Assembly: GCF_017591425.1 (NCBI RefSeq)
Contig: NW_024464918.1
Span: 4,586,001-4,650,000, forward strand
Source: Ochotona curzoniae
Lineage: Eukaryota > Chordata > Mammalia > Lagomorpha > Ochotonidae
DNA length: 64,000 nt
Reading direction: 5' to 3'
A model generated the notes under the pieces. That model was not told where the DNA came from and did no database searches. It saw only the letters and a program-made list of their open reading frames with translations. The number at the start of each line of letters is the position of its first letter. Position 1 is the stretch's first letter. Positions 33,096-44,926 of the stretch are shown here, piece after piece. The position numbers were made by a program, and so were the translations under genes.

Positions 33096-33225
33096 AACCA
33101 ACTATAAGGGCTATTTACAAAGGAAGAAATATAGTTGCCAAGTTAAAAAATCCAGAAACAAAGAACAAAGTTCAAGCTCAATGAGATGAAGAAACTGGAA
33201 ATTAAAACCATAAACATCATTTTTT
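33096..33225 (+). mobile_element. L1ME-like ORF2 fragment
   Basis: The text gggctatttacaaaggaaga, atatagttgccaagtt and gaaactggaaattaaaacc resembles the late ORF2 part of old L1. Confidence 0.45.
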
Positions 33226-33700
33226 CTGATTATCCAGGTTGGCTGTTTTTCATTACAAATGACAGAAAATCTAACTAAATGTACCCTGAGAAATAGGAGC
33301 ACATATGGGTACTACCTTGTACGAAACAGTCTGGCCTGGAGCTGGTCCCTGGCGATGAGTCTGAGACTCAGCAGGCTGTCAGGGACCTGCACTCAGCCTC
33401 CTTCTGGCCAGGGTCTGCACGCAGGCTGTCCTCTCTGTTGTCCCCTCCCCATTCCCCTTTGCAGAGAGCTGGACACACGGACAGTCAAGCAGGACATGTA
33501 TTTCCCCTGCTGTGTCTCTTTTTATCTAAGATGTGCCCCTTTCCCATTTGCTCTCAAGGAGCCTTCTTCTTGGGTTCTGTTAGCCAGAACTGGTCATGAG
33601 TCCATAATGAAATGTGGACACTGGTACAGGATAGGGACATATCAGCAGCTGGCTTGGACCTCTCAGGGTTTACACACCGAGTCTGAGCTCAGCCTGATGG
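33226..33700 (+). mobile_element. Ancient interspersed repeat, family not named
   Basis: The text cattacaaatgacagaaaat, gttagccagaactggtcatg and agctggcttggacctctca follows a widespread old mammalian repeat whose name I cannot fix. It underlies most of a 210-codon frame at 33259-33891 (+), which I therefore do not call a gene. Confidence 0.4.
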
Positions 33701-33894
33701 GCAGCTGGGGGCTAGACAAGGGTGCAAACCTCCCAGGCTCGCATCTCGGAAGCCCTGGAGCATTGCAGCCACATTCACCGACACTTCCACCACTTCCTGA
33801 CCAAACAACTTCAGATGGGCTCTTAGATGGAGCCACTAGGCTGAAGAATTCAGTTACAAGTCCACAGATTAGAGCTCAACTAAATAAATAAAGG

Positions 33895-34165
33895 TATCAT
33901 TTCAAGGCATGATATCATATGAAATACTATGAAGCCATCAAAAATATTTTTGTTACATTCAAAAATATTTATGTGGACATTTACTGGTGCTCTAATAAGA
34001 AGGAAAATAACACAAAAGTAGCATCCGCTGTACTGATGAGATAAATTTGTGAAGGACATATACCAATACATTAACAGTAACCTTAGACACTGGTGGTGTG
34101 ATGACAATTTTAATTTGACTGTATTTGTAGAGTAATTTTCAACATTTTGAGGTAGAAACATGAAA
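33895..34165 (+). mobile_element. L1ME-like 3' fragment
   Basis: The text gaaatactatgaagccatca, then gacactggtggtgtgatgac and tttcaacattttgaggt, fits the 3' end of old L1. It may belong with 33096-33225 and have been split by the repeat between them. Confidence 0.45.
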
Positions 34166-34734
34166 GTATGCACTTCTGCTAGGATCGTGCTTTCCCCTTA
34201 CCGCTGAGATGAAGGAAGTGACAGCTATGCTAGTCTGGGATGTCCAGCTCAGTGGAGAAGAGCGTGGTTCAGCTCTGCACTGCCCCTCACTGGCTCCCGG
34301 CACCTGCTCTGGGCCTGGAGTTGCCAGAGCCCCCTGAGCATGGGGCCGACTCGGGCTCCCTCCTCCGGGGAGGAGTGACTTCCACACGTCACTGTTTCCT
34401 CTGTGGATTGCCTCGCCCTCATTCGAATCTTCAAATAAAATAGCAAGTGGCTTTGCCTTAGCCTGAAGTGGAAATTTAAATAGGTATCTGAGCTTGTTCT
34501 GAGAACCAGCTATTAGCAACAGAGAAGAAGCAAAGGAAAAACATCCAGAAACTGTTTTCCCATCACATAGTACACCCCACTGCTGGCTCTCTCCTTCCTT
34601 TGCCAAGGCAGTGCAGGGCCAGCAGTCCTGGTGACAGCGCCATCTTGCTATGTTGGAAGAGTTTCTGTGGGAAGCAGCTTCCTAGCAGCTTCCAGCCACT
34701 GCACCTTTACTTGCAGCCATCTTGCTAAATTCTT
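34166..34734. other. Unassigned, partly GC-rich sequence
   Basis: 34240-34400 is GC-rich but poor in CpG, so it is no CpG island. A 155-codon frame on - (34139-34606) has no recognised domain. Confidence 0.3.
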
Positions 34735-34890
34735 TTCATCTCATTTTATCGGTATGACTACCTTGGGAAGGTGATACTATTTTTGTGCTCTTTGCACTGA
34801 GAAGGATACTGCCTTTTTCTTTTTGGTAACCTTTCCAAGGTTACAGGGCTGGAGAAGTGGCAAAATCAAAGCCAGAATCAAATCTTATCT
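34735..34890 (-). mobile_element. MIR SINE
   Basis: The text gaaggtgatactattttt, ctttgcactgagaaggata and ccaaggttacagggctgg follows antisense MIR, with an insertion of T-rich text. Confidence 0.55.
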
Positions 34891-35589
34891 GTCTTTCTCA
34901 TCACTGTGTTGCTGTTTCAAGGTAGAGGAACACACCAGGCGGAGGGAGGGCTGCACTGGGTGGGCTCTCTCTGAGCTCTCTGCTCATGACATTGCAGGAA
35001 GGGTCTCTTCCTGGGGTTTTCAGTCTGAATGTAGAGCCTTTGAATAGCTTCAGGGTGGAAATCACTAGGGCAGCCACTCCTGCAACAGGCTTTGTTGAGT
35101 ACTTCACTCGGAAACAGAAACAGAAGCCATGGCAGAAGCTCCAAGTCCCATTCATGAATATCACCTTGATATTCTACAGTGTGCCTTCCGGAAACATCTT
35201 CCCAGATTTCCCAAAACATCCTGGAAGCTGGCCCAGGTAGCATTCATAAGAAGGCTACCATAGACCTCACTTTCTAAAGTGGGAAGGTTTTCCTTTTATT
35301 GTCTCACAATAGCTAATTAGGGCCTAAGACCCTTAATGACAACACATCTTCCACTGGAAAACCCTGCTCTATTCCTGAGCTGAACTCAGCACATTTGAGC
35401 GACTCCAGACTCAGAATGGTTTGCTTGCTAAAGTTTGTGCTGTGCAGCAGCAACGCTCTATCATTGCCACTTCATTCCACTTCAGTCCCCAAAGCCAACA
35501 AAATACTTTTAAGAATAGCTCTATTCCCAGTTTTATTCCTCAGCTCATCAATTTTTGAGTAAATAAAAAGTTTAAGTGAGGAATTTCAC
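34891..35589. other. Unassigned sequence
   Basis: I examined 35065-35237 as an exon because it ends cccag|gtagca, but the acceptor lacks a pyrimidine tract and the peptide is not recognised. No repeat family is evident. Confidence 0.3.
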
Positions 35590-36035
35590 TGAAGAGAAAA
35601 AGCCAATAAATGTGTAAAAATGCTCAAAGATATGTAAATCAGAAGAGGACTGAGATGCCATTTTCATCTTTCAAATAGGCAAAATTTTAAATGAAAGTAT
35701 TGCATTAGGCAATGGTAAAGGGAAACAGCATTCTCCTGTAAGACTTTAGACAAATACATAATATCTGATGGGACATTTGGGAAGATGTAGCAAAAGCCCT
35801 AAACCATCTGAATCCTTTGACTCAAACTTTGGCTTCTATAAGTTTTCATTTGGAACTAACAGCAACATATGCAAATCAACATTTTGAGATCTTTGTCAAA
35901 ATATCATTGAGAATATTTTAAAAAGTGAAGGTAGATTCCAAACAATTGAGGAAATCAACTTTGACGCTACACAGATATTAGGAAGTATATTCTCTAATGA
36001 AATGGGAAACAGTCAAAATATTTCATCAATGAAAA
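35590..36035 (+). mobile_element. L1ME-like relic
   Basis: The text aatgctcaaagatatgtaaa, gatgccattttcatctttca, aaataggcaaaattttaaat and gggaaacagcattctcctg matches the late ORF2 and 3' region of very old L1. Confidence 0.6.
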
Positions 36036-36084
36036 AAAAATGAGCTACCAAATTGACTGTTATTGCCTCAATTGATTTTTTATA

Positions 36085-36141
<57 letters not shown>

Positions 36142-36479
36142 AGTTGGGGGAGAAACATGAAGAGCAGATATCGGAATGTTGCCTGTGCTACGTTCCTTGG
36201 AGGGTATGAGAAGTGATTTAAGAACTGGCCAAGGAAAGATGTCAGGCCAAAAGTATTATTTTGTGAAGCAATTCTTTTGTGAGAAAAATAATCAATTGTA
36301 TTGTGACTTCTGTAAGTCAGTCAAAGCTTTGTGGAGAGCTGATATTTAATTTCCTGAGACTGCAAATCCAAATGTGGTTTTAGACAAGTCCTGCAGTCAG
36401 GGTCTCTATGAGCCTGGCCAGCCTCCTCCCTGGAGTCCTTGGTAGCCACAAAGGCTCTCTGGTCATGGTTTCTTAATAT
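36036..36479. repeat. (TG)26 microsatellite at 36086-36138, otherwise unassigned
   Basis: An uninterrupted TG run of about 26 units fills 36086-36138 and can adopt Z-DNA. The following 340 bp contain nothing that I recognise. Confidence 0.8.
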
Positions 36480-36640
36480 ATTACATGCTGGGTGCTAAGC
36501 ACCTTTTTGTAAACATTAAGGTAATCCTTTCATTCACCTTCTAGCTTAGGAACAGTTGATCCCCTTATTGTTACAAATCCCAGGCTTGGGAGGTTGTTGA
36601 AACACAGAAGCAGCCAAGATTGAGTCAGATTACAACCCAG
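36480..36640 (-). mobile_element. MIR SINE
   Basis: The text tacatgctgggtgctaagca, cctttcattcaccttctag, gatccccttattgttac and gagtcagattacaaccca follows antisense MIR over most of its length. Confidence 0.7.
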
Positions 36641-37470
36641 TCTGGAGAGGGTCCAGTGCTGGTGGTCCCTGGACATGACCATTATGTAGCATGGTCTCCA
36701 CAGGTCTACTCTAAGAGTACAAATGCCTGTAAGGAAGTCTCTGCCACTCTTCAACTCCATTTCCCTCCCAAACTGTGCTTTTTTCTTTTATCCTTTTGGT
36801 ACTGTATTGTAACCTGGCAAGGATCTGATGAGCCAAAAAAACAAAACAAACAAACAAACAAACAAACAAAAAAAACAGTTGCCACAAACTCTGCAGGTAT
36901 GGATTTACAAAACATGCATCTTGGAAATCAAAAACAGACCCAAGGAAACTAATGTGTTTTGCATAAATATCATTACTCTTGTGCTTTGGAACTAAGCAAA
37001 TATTGGCTTATACATTGTCCAAAGACCCTTAGGGGAGAAATTAGCATGAAAGTCATTTGTTTCGCAAACACGATGTTTAATTCGCAGAATCTAGCTAGAA
37101 CAAAGCTGGCACAATGAAATAAATGTGATTAAAAAAAATCTCTGTGAAGAGTCAGGAAAAGCAAGAGAAAGGCACAAGAATTGGTCAAATCAACCATCAG
37201 TCTGGAGGCTGCTCCTTGAGGCCAGGTGCACAGCTCTGCTGTGCTGACCCAGGAGGAAGCAATCAGTTACATGGGAGGCCTGAGCTAGAGGAAGAAGGAA
37301 ACCATATCAGACACAGAAACAGTTTTCACATTCAGGAGGGTCATGTACTGGGTGGGCGTGGGAGATGGGATCAGACTGCTGGCACCCACATCCCTGAAAA
37401 CCCCTTCCAACATTGTATTGCCATGCCATGCACTCCTTTTCTGTGCTTTGTCGTTCCCACCCCCTCATTT
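36641..37470. repeat. (CAAA)n at 36835-36878 in unassigned sequence
   Basis: The A-rich (CAAA)n block looks like a retrotransposon tail, but no SINE body precedes it on the + strand. The remainder, including 36990-37140, is unassigned. Confidence 0.5.
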
Positions 37471-37727
37471 GTTTGAAAGGCAGAATGACAGAGTGACAGA
37501 AGCAAATACCATCCATTTGCTTGCTAACTCTTCCATATGCCTGCCACAGTCAGGGCTGGGTCTCCCACGTGAGTGGCAGGAACTCAAGGACTTGACTTGG
37601 CTGTCTCCCAGGGTCACAACAGTAGGTGACTGGATCAGGAAAAGAATACCCAAGACTCTAACCAGGCTTTGGGATTTGGTGGGCATCCCATGCAGTGACT
37701 TAACCACCACACCAAGCAGCCAGCCCT
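37471..37727 (-). mobile_element. C-SINE, older subtype
   Basis: It reads gtttgaaaggcagaatgaca, gctgggtctcccacgtgag, actcaaggacttgacttgg and gcatcccatgcagtgactta. It is the older rabbit-like form with the gaaaggcaga tail side. Confidence 0.8.
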
Positions 37728-38524
37728 GCTGTGTCTCATTAAGTAGCACCTCGCACTGCTAGGGACTGGCCTTGCTGTTCAGCTGTAGGGGGAAGGCTTC
37801 TAAGACGGACTGCACAATTTTTCAGCTCCTGCTCAATTCTGTTGTCTGGCAGGGAGCAAATGCAGCCAGCTGATCACAGAGTTGGCAAAGAGATGCAGAA
37901 TTAGAACTGATAGTCTACATCCATCTCTAACCACCCTGGGAAGAATTCCCAAACAGCATCATTTAGAAAGAAACCAGAAAGAAAAAATGACTCTTTCCTG
38001 ACATAGCCTGTAGCTTGTCACAAAACCTCTATGTGTCATTCCAAAAAAATCACTTTAATTTAATGCACTTTTGTTTTTCTTCTTGATGATGTTCTTTGGG
38101 TAATCCAGATTTGAGAAACATGATGAGTGCTTAACATACTCAACGATAGCTTTTCATGTCTCTTCCCGTGGCTGATGTCAACAAGGCTGTGCTAATCTTT
38201 ATGGCTTTAAAGCACCTTCAGCTCAGCCCAGGGAAGCAGCCTGAAATATGCTGAGGCACACTGCAATGGAATTCAACACAATTCCACTCATTTTTCTTAT
38301 GAATCATGAAGGAGATAGAAAATAAGCATATTATAAGACTTGGGTGAAAGAATTGGTTCTCAGAATAGGAGAAGGGTGTCCTCCTCAGTGCCTGTGAACC
38401 TTAGCAAGGTGTCCACTGCCCAGCGATTCTTCTGTAAAATGGGACTAACAGCCATGGCAACACGAAAGTGAAATTTTAGAAAGGGGAGCATCTGTCCCAT
38501 CATATGCACTTCTGATTTTAATGT
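37728..38524. other. MIR fragments in otherwise unassigned sequence
   Basis: 37860-37945 (agatgcagaattagaactga) looks like the end of an antisense MIR, and 38400-38455 (gattcttctgtaaaatggga) like part of a sense MIR. 37950-38390 holds nothing that I recognise. Confidence 0.35.
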
Positions 38525-38793
38525 TTAATTTTATTTATTTGTATTTTCTTTGAGTAAGGCTCACAGCAGGTGAGGTTGGGCCAGGTTGAAGCCAGGGGTT
38601 TTGAGCTTAGTCTGGGTCTCTTCCATGGTAGCAGGGACACAAATGCTCCAGTCATCAACCACCTGCTGCCTCCCGGACTCTGTACGGGGAGGGAGCTGGA
38701 TTCAGAAGCAAGGTTGGGACCCAAACCCAGGAACCCCACCATAGGTGCTAGGATCCCAAATGTGAACTTAACTGCTGTGCCAAACACCTCTCC
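38525..38793 (-). mobile_element. C-SINE, diverged
   Basis: It reads ttttatttatttgtattttc, gaagccaggggttttgagc, ggtctcttccatggtagcag, gggagctggattcagaagc and ctaggatcccaaatgtgaac. Old copy. Confidence 0.75.
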
Positions 38794-40539
38794 CCAGGTA
38801 AGCACTTCTAACACCAATCACTACCCCCATCATCACTATTACTGCCGCTTCTCATTTCAAACATGTGTATCTATGAGGAACACTGGAAGCTAGGGGTGCG
38901 GAAACAGTGTGCAAAGCAACTGCTCAGGATGGAGTGATGATGGAGAAGGGCCAGGGTGTTCAGGATGATGTTCAGGCAAGGCTTTGCAGACCTGTTTGTT
39001 CACACAGTGTAGCTAATTGCAGTGGGTGCAGAAGAAGAGTTGCATATGACTTGCTGGCTTCCTGCCCTTGGAGACGCAGCAGCCCCCACACAGGAACTGC
39101 CGGCTGCTGGGAGAATAGGAGCAGGGTGTTAGGATGTCAGGAACACAGCCTGGCATGGCTACTGAGTCAATCACAGCTCACTGCTAAGGAGGGCTGGTGT
39201 CAACAGCTTCACCATCCTCAAATAAAACACTTGTGGACATCCTTGAGACATGATGACAACTTTTCCCTCCTCAAGGCCTCATTTTTGCAGGAAAAAAAAA
39301 AGTCACACAACACATGGAACTGCAGAGCAATTGTAATATGGGAAAAGAGATTTTTGGATGTTGTGAATTGAGATTCAAAACCTGCATTCATTTGACATGT
39401 GGACTGTCTAAAACACCAGATCCTTGGTTGTCAAGAACATACTTGATGTGTTGTCTTGTCAGGCTGCTGATTAACGCCTTGCAGTTGCAGCAAATGAGAA
39501 GTCATGTCACCTTGTGCTTAAGGCGCCTATGGATCCCAAAAATAATCCTTGGGGGAGGGGAGAGAATGAGAGAGAGACAGAGACATTACAGCACTAAAGA
39601 CAGTGACTGACTGACTAGGCATGACTTTCAGAAAGAGGCGAGTTCTCTGTGTTTTTGCAAAGTTCTCTTGCTCAAGCCATAAATGAACTTTTATTGACCC
39701 AGTCTTCTGGTTTGCTGAAAAAACGATCACCATATTAGAAATGGCTCCATGTAAGGGGATCTGGATAAAAAGCAGTTGCTTACAGAGAGCCTTTATATGG
39801 AGGCTCAAGTCTTCACAGTGCCAAAAGCATGAAATTATAATAATAATCCTATAATTATAAGTTGTAATAATAATTATTATATATACTTCACATGTATGTC
39901 AGTTATGAAAACAGAACCATCGCAAATATAAAATGATTCAATAGATGTGTCATTGTTTACAAAACAACTGCATGTGGGAAACAAGATTTTGAGGCAGCAC
40001 TGGCGAAACAGGAGGGTCCTAGGTTCTTGACTTTCCCCAGAGGGAGCCTCACTGCTTTTCCACGAGCACAGTGGGAAACAGTCACTTAGACCTTGAGCTT
40101 CTCTCTCCTCATGGGTCTGAAGCCATCGATCAACTGATTAGCCTTCCCAGGTGCCAATTCTACTCCCAGTGGAGAGATTCTACCTGGCAAAGCTTAAGGG
40201 AAATGTTCACTGGCAATCCCACCAGCAATAGTTGGACAAAACAGTATAAGGAGGGTCCCCATGCCCTAGAACTGTGAGAAACAAGTGTGCCTGGGAAATG
40301 GCCCAGAAGGTGCCCCTTGCTGCAACCTCATGTGATTTGGTGGGTATTTCGGAGCTTCTGTGGGATCCCAGATGTGAGAATGCAACAGAAACATTAACAC
40401 ACTGGGCACAAAGTTGGGCGGATTCCTGACCTAAACAAATGCTACTGTGAACCATGTGTAGATTCAAGGAAAAGTGTCTGCCTTGGAGCACTGATGTGAA
40501 AGCTGGGCTCCGGTCGGGGAGTTTGATCCAAATGTGGCT
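38794..40539. other. Unassigned sequence with an AAT-rich patch
   Basis: 39834-39885 is a run of TAA/ATT triplets (ataataataatcc, then aataataattattat) with internal self-complementarity. The rest of this 1.7 kb shows no element that I recognise and no convincing exon. Confidence 0.35.
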
Positions 40540-40735
40540 CCCCCACTTTGCAGCTCTGGCACCTCAGCAGGTCACCTTCGGGAAGCCTCAGTTCTTCATT
40601 TTATAGACATGAAAGTAGTAGCGTGCTCTATCTCCAAAGCTGTTGTAAGGACTACATGGAATAAAATTAAAAGGAATAAAACATGCCCAGGACTTTGTTC
40701 AGCCATAAGATATTAATAATAACAGCAGCACCATT
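40540..40735 (+). mobile_element. MIR SINE, sense
   Basis: The text gaagcctcagttcttcattt, tatagacatgaaagtagtag, gctgttgtaaggactacat and gcccaggactttgttcagc follows the sense MIR in order. Confidence 0.75.
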
Positions 40736-41668
40736 ATTCCAACTGCCTCCCTTAGAAAAAGTGTGAAGTACATGGCAACCTTCTACACTAAGCAACCTCG
40801 AAATTGGTCAGCACTGTATTTATTGATAGTCCAGCTGGCTCCATATTCCACCTTTGATAAGATGCTCAGGGAGTATGAGAATATATTTCATCTTAACTCT
40901 TCTACGCATGAGCCTTAGCCAGTAAATTACATGAGGAAATGTGCTCGAGTGCCAAGAAGACTCTGGGTTAGCTGTGCGTGCAGAGTGACATATGGAAGAA
41001 GTAAAAATGACTCAAAGCATTGTCGGGCCTTAGGAGATGCCACGGCAAGACTGACTCACTGTCAGGCTGGACATGGGGAAGCTGTCTGCTGCCGACATAA
41101 GGAGCTGTTCCTGCTGGTTTCCAGTCAATTTGATGATCTGAAATCTAGCTGCCACCCAGGAGGACAGGCAGAGGCAGCTGCTCAGGATGCTAAGAGGATC
41201 CTTTCATTGGGCAATCCACTATGGGGAGGCACCATGTTAGGCACTATTTATTGAAACATCTTAAATGAAACTTAACAGTTATTTCACCATAAGGAATAAG
41301 TAAGAGGCAGCACTTGCCTGCATCAAGATCTCAGTCTAACAGGTTGCACCAAGAGGTACACACAAGGAGCCTGCAGACTGCTGTGCAGAGGTATCATGTA
41401 AATGGCACAAGCACATTGCTGGGGCACACCTACCCCAACTCCCACAGGAAACAGAGCCCACATAGAAGAGTCAGCCAATGCAGTGCCCTTTTCACAAAGC
41501 CTGGCTTTTGCCTAAACTGGAGGAGGCCACCAGCCTTCCGTATGGCACTACTTTATTTTTCTCATGGCCATCATTGCATTAGTAATGAAATTTTTCTCTT
41601 TAATACTAGCTCCTTCAATTATGAACTTCACAAGATCAGAAAAGTCACCTACTTATTCTTTTGTTGTC
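40736..41668. other. Unassigned sequence
   Basis: A 107-codon frame at 40931-41254 (+) contains a stretch after a ttccag acceptor-like site at 41120, but no donor or recognised protein supports it. No repeat family is recognised. Confidence 0.3.
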
Positions 41669-41772
41669 AAAAACATGGAGCGCTTCACAAATTTGCATGT
41701 CATCTTTGCACAGGGACAAGGCTAATCTCTTTATTGTTCCAATTTTAGTATTTGTGCTGCCCAAGTGAGCAC
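41669..41772 (-). pseudogene. RNU6 pseudogene: U6 snRNA pseudogene, full length
   Basis: Read on - from 41772 it follows the whole 107-base U6 RNA, starting gtgctcacttgggcagcaca and ending gaagcgctccatgtttt. It has a 3-base deletion in the gagaagatta region and at least ten substitutions, including changes in the 5' stem. No TATA box sits at the expected place upstream (to the right of 41772), so it lacks the external polymerase III promoter that U6 needs. Flanks gactacaaaaat and gacaacaaaaga (read on -) may be a decayed target-site duplication. Confidence 0.9.
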
Positions 41773-41837
41773 ATTTTTGTAGTCATTTCTTCAAGAATTA
41801 AGGCAGTGTTGAGCACTTAGGAGGTGCTTGCTTAAGA

Positions 41838-42172
41838 ATGAGCATTGTGGTGTAGTGGGTTAAGCCACCACCTGTGATTCTGGCATGCCATAGGAGTACC
41901 AGTTCAAGTACTGGCTGCTCCACTTTCAATCCAGCTTTTTGTTAATGTGCCTTAAAGCAGCAAAGGATGGTGCCAGTCCTTGGAATTCTGTACCCATGTT
42001 AGAGATCTAGAGAAAGCTCCTTGCTTCTGGCTTTATTCTGGCCTAGACCTAGCTGTCGTGGCCATTTTGGGAGTGAAACAGCAGATGAAAGATGTCTTTC
42101 ACTCTTGGCCTGCCCTTATCTCTCTGCAACTTAACTTTTCAAATAAAATAAAATCTATCTATCTATCTCTGT
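41838..42172 (+). mobile_element. C-SINE, older subtype, full length
   Basis: The head reads atgagcattgtggtgtagtg and ggttaagccaccacctgtg. The body has ctggctgctccactttcaat and gccattttgggagtgaaac. The tail ends in (CTAT)n at 42156-42170. It lies 65 bp from the U6 pseudogene. Confidence 0.9.
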
Positions 42173-42326
42173 AATTATATATGCCTGATATTTAGACACA
42201 TAGATATAAAAGAGATGGTCAATAAATGTGTTAGATGACTCCAGCTGGTAAGATAAGAAAAAGTAACAGAGGGAACAAAAGTCCAGAGGAGAAACGGCTC
42301 AATACTCAAGGAAATGAAGTGGCAGA

Positions 42327-42339
42327 ATGCGCGCGCGCG

Positions 42340-42383
<44 letters not shown>
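42327..42383. repeat. (GC)n(CA)n compound microsatellite, 57 bp alternating purine-pyrimidine
   Basis: From 42327 to 42383 every base alternates purine and pyrimidine: a GC run, an acgc junction and a CA run of about 20 units. This is a strong Z-DNA-forming composition. Confidence 0.95.
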
Positions 42384-42384
<1 letters not shown>

Positions 42385-42702
42385 ATGCACATGTTCATGT
42401 GAAGGACACAGAATCAACGTGGTCTATAGTAGAAATGTGGCTGAGTTTGATGTCAGGGACTCACTTGCCTTACTAAAAGACTATTCTTCCTCGCAACTCC
42501 CACAGGAGCCAACCAGGCTGCCACACAAGGTGTGTGAAATCTGATGGATGCAAACTTCTACTCAACTGAAATGTGAAATGCTGCACCTGCTACCTGGGGC
42601 CAAAGCTGCTCATCCTCACCAGTATTTAAGCATCTTGTGGGAGAAGACTAATTCCCTGGTTCCTGAATGTGTGGACGAGTTGCTTCTGGCAACAGAAGGA
42701 GA
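42384..42702. other. Unassigned sequence
   Basis: I recognise nothing here. Confidence 0.3.
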
Positions 42703-42964
42703 GTGTAGCAGTTAGGGTGGCTCTGCTTAGTTGCCTGCATCTCATACTGAACAGTGTCTGGGTTCCAGCCCAGCTGCACTCCCACACTAGCTTCCTACTA
42801 ATTCGCAGCCTGGGAGGCAGTAGGTAGTAGCTGCCACAGGAAACCTGGATTTAGATACTGGCTGCACACTTCTGCCTAGCTCAGCCCTGGCTGCTGAAGG
42901 CATTTTGGGAAAGTGGAATAGTGCGTGGGACATCTCTCCTTCTACATTTCAAATAAATTAAAAA
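42703..42964 (+). mobile_element. C-SINE, strongly diverged
   Basis: The element order is kept: gtagcagttagggtggc, ccagcccagctgcactccc, aaacctggatttagatactgg, gcattttgggaaagtgga and a tttcaaataaatta tail. Identity is low. Confidence 0.65.
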
Positions 42965-44282
42965 GTGACTAAAAATATTTACAAAAAGGAGTGCTTTCTC
43001 TGTCCACTTTTCTCTGTCTTGTATGCATACAGCAAGTAGCAGAAGACTCCAAGAGGGTAGAAGAGCAGAGGCTGGAAGTGGTGTGGCCCCTGCATGCCTG
43101 GAGAACAGATATCTGAATCCCACTCCCTGTCCCGGTCCTGGTCCAAATCAGACTCCTGTGAATGAGGCACAGACCTCGGTTGCTGCAATCCTGAGACTTG
43201 GGAGTGTTTACTGAAGCATAGATCGGACCAATCGTGGGATAAATACACTAATGTAATCTCTTTTCTTAAAAAAATTACTTCCATTCTTTGTATTTGTTCG
43301 TTTCAGGGGTGGAGAGGAGCCTCAGCTTTGATTAAATCTCCATAGATACATGACGGATGATCCCTTAAAGAACTTAGCCAATCAGACTAATGGCCCTGCT
43401 GTGAACCTACTGCTCCCATTCAAACTTGGCACATTGCAGCATCATATTAGTAATATGCACTATTGATTAGATCATCATTTCCCATAATAGGAGAGTCAGT
43501 GGACTTCTATTGAGGAAGTAAAGTGTAAAATGCTTATTATTTTAAGGCCTGCAGAGTCTGATTGGGGCTAGGACTGTCAAGTCTCCCTGTCTGGCTGGCA
43601 GCTTCACCTTCTTCACAGGCTGCCAATATTGATCCTGACATTATTTTCTGGTTAATACAAAGAAGCCAACCCAACCAAATCACTAAGTTTGGTGGAGGAG
43701 AAGGGAAACTGGTTAGATAGAGCAAGGATCTGTGTAAATTTCAGGGTCCTGGTGCTATAGGGCTGCTGCCCATGGCGGGAGAGTGTTTCCATGGAATGTC
43801 AGCCCTGTGGGGCTGCGGGGCCTGCTGTGCACTCAGAACAGTGCTGCAGCTGCCCTGTGACTGTGGGAGAAGGCAAGCAATCAGCCAAAACCCACATGGG
43901 ATTTAAAGACCAACCTCTCAAAAGTAAATGAATCAAATTAGACCAAGGTCTCTGAGCATGGACCTTCTCCACATCAGACCCGGTAAAGGGGAGGAGGAAG
44001 GCAGGTTGATATGCACACAAGAGGGTCAGCTTCTGACATGCAGGAATATTTGACCTCTGACCCTTCGGATCCTGTTTGCTGCATGCCTCTGCAGGCACTT
44101 TCACATAGTAGGCTAAATTCTTCTAAATATTTTCCCAATATTTGTATAAGCAGGTAGGTTTGACTTTAGAGAGAAAATCAGATGACTATAAAAATTTAAG
44201 TTCACTGACTAACCAATTGTTCTCTACAGAGTTTGATCAAAATTCCAACTCCCTCGGTGGGTACAAAGCTCCTTCTGATGTG
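42965..44282. other. Unassigned sequence
   Basis: There is no recognised transposon or exon in 1.3 kb. The 101-codon frames on - near 43000-43280 and 43800-44100 have no identifiable domains. Confidence 0.3.
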
Positions 44283-44336
44283 TTTGTCAGTGTGTCTGCG
44301 TGTGTGTGTGTATGTAAGTGTGTAAGTATAATACAC
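44283..44336. repeat. Interrupted (TG)n patch
   Basis: TG runs are broken by cgt, atg and aag triplets. Confidence 0.7.
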
Positions 44337-44396
44337 ATGTTCACTAAGAAAAACTCAGACAAAACAGAAAAGTAAAACTATAAGAAAAAAAAAAAA

Positions 44397-44719
44397 GGCC
44401 CAGCACAGTGGCCTAGCAGCTAAAATTCTCACTTTGCATGTGTCAGGATCCCGTATGGGTGCTGGTCCTAATCCCAGAAGCCCCCCTTCCCATCTAGCTC
44501 CCTGTTTGTGGTCTGGGAAAGCAGTCAAGGATGGCCCAAAACTTTGGGACGCTGCACCTGCGTGGGAAACCTGGAAGAAGCTCCAGGCTCCGCATTTCAG
44601 ATAGGCTCAGCTTTGGCCATTGTGGCCATTTGCAGAATGAATCAGCAGATGGAAGATTTTCCTTTTGGTATCTTCTCCTCTCTGTATATCTGACTTTTCA
44701 ATAACAATGAATAAATGTT
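44397..44719 (+). mobile_element. C-SINE, full length
   Basis: It starts ggcccagcacagtggcctag, keeps ggatcccgtatgggtgctgg and aaggatggcccaaaactt, and ends with ataacaatgaataaatgttt. It inserted after an A run (44384-44396). Its tail continues into a long AT tract. Confidence 0.9.
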
Positions 44720-44864
44720 TAAAATATATATATATATATATTTTATATTTTATATATATATTTTATATATATATATTATTTATATTTATATTTATATTTT
44801 ATATATATATAAAATATATATATTTATTTATAAAATTATTTATATTTATATTTTATATATATAT

Positions 44865-44926
<62 letters not shown>

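Noticed and set aside
33259..33891. 210-codon frame on + as a gene
   Set aside because: Most of it lies over an ancient interspersed repeat (33226-33700), and the translation has no recognised domain.
34240..34400. CpG island or promoter
   Set aside because: It is GC-rich but has few CpG dinucleotides and no associated first exon.
34986..35240. Possible exon ending cccag|gtagca
   Set aside because: There is no pyrimidine-rich acceptor before it and the peptide is not recognised.
38570..38893. 107-codon frame on +
   Set aside because: It lies mostly in an antisense C-SINE.
40931..41254. 107-codon frame with an acceptor-like ttccag
   Set aside because: There is no donor, no recognised protein and no repeat-independent support.
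41669..41772. Functional U6 gene
   Set aside because: Deletion, many substitutions and no upstream TATA element at the required place.
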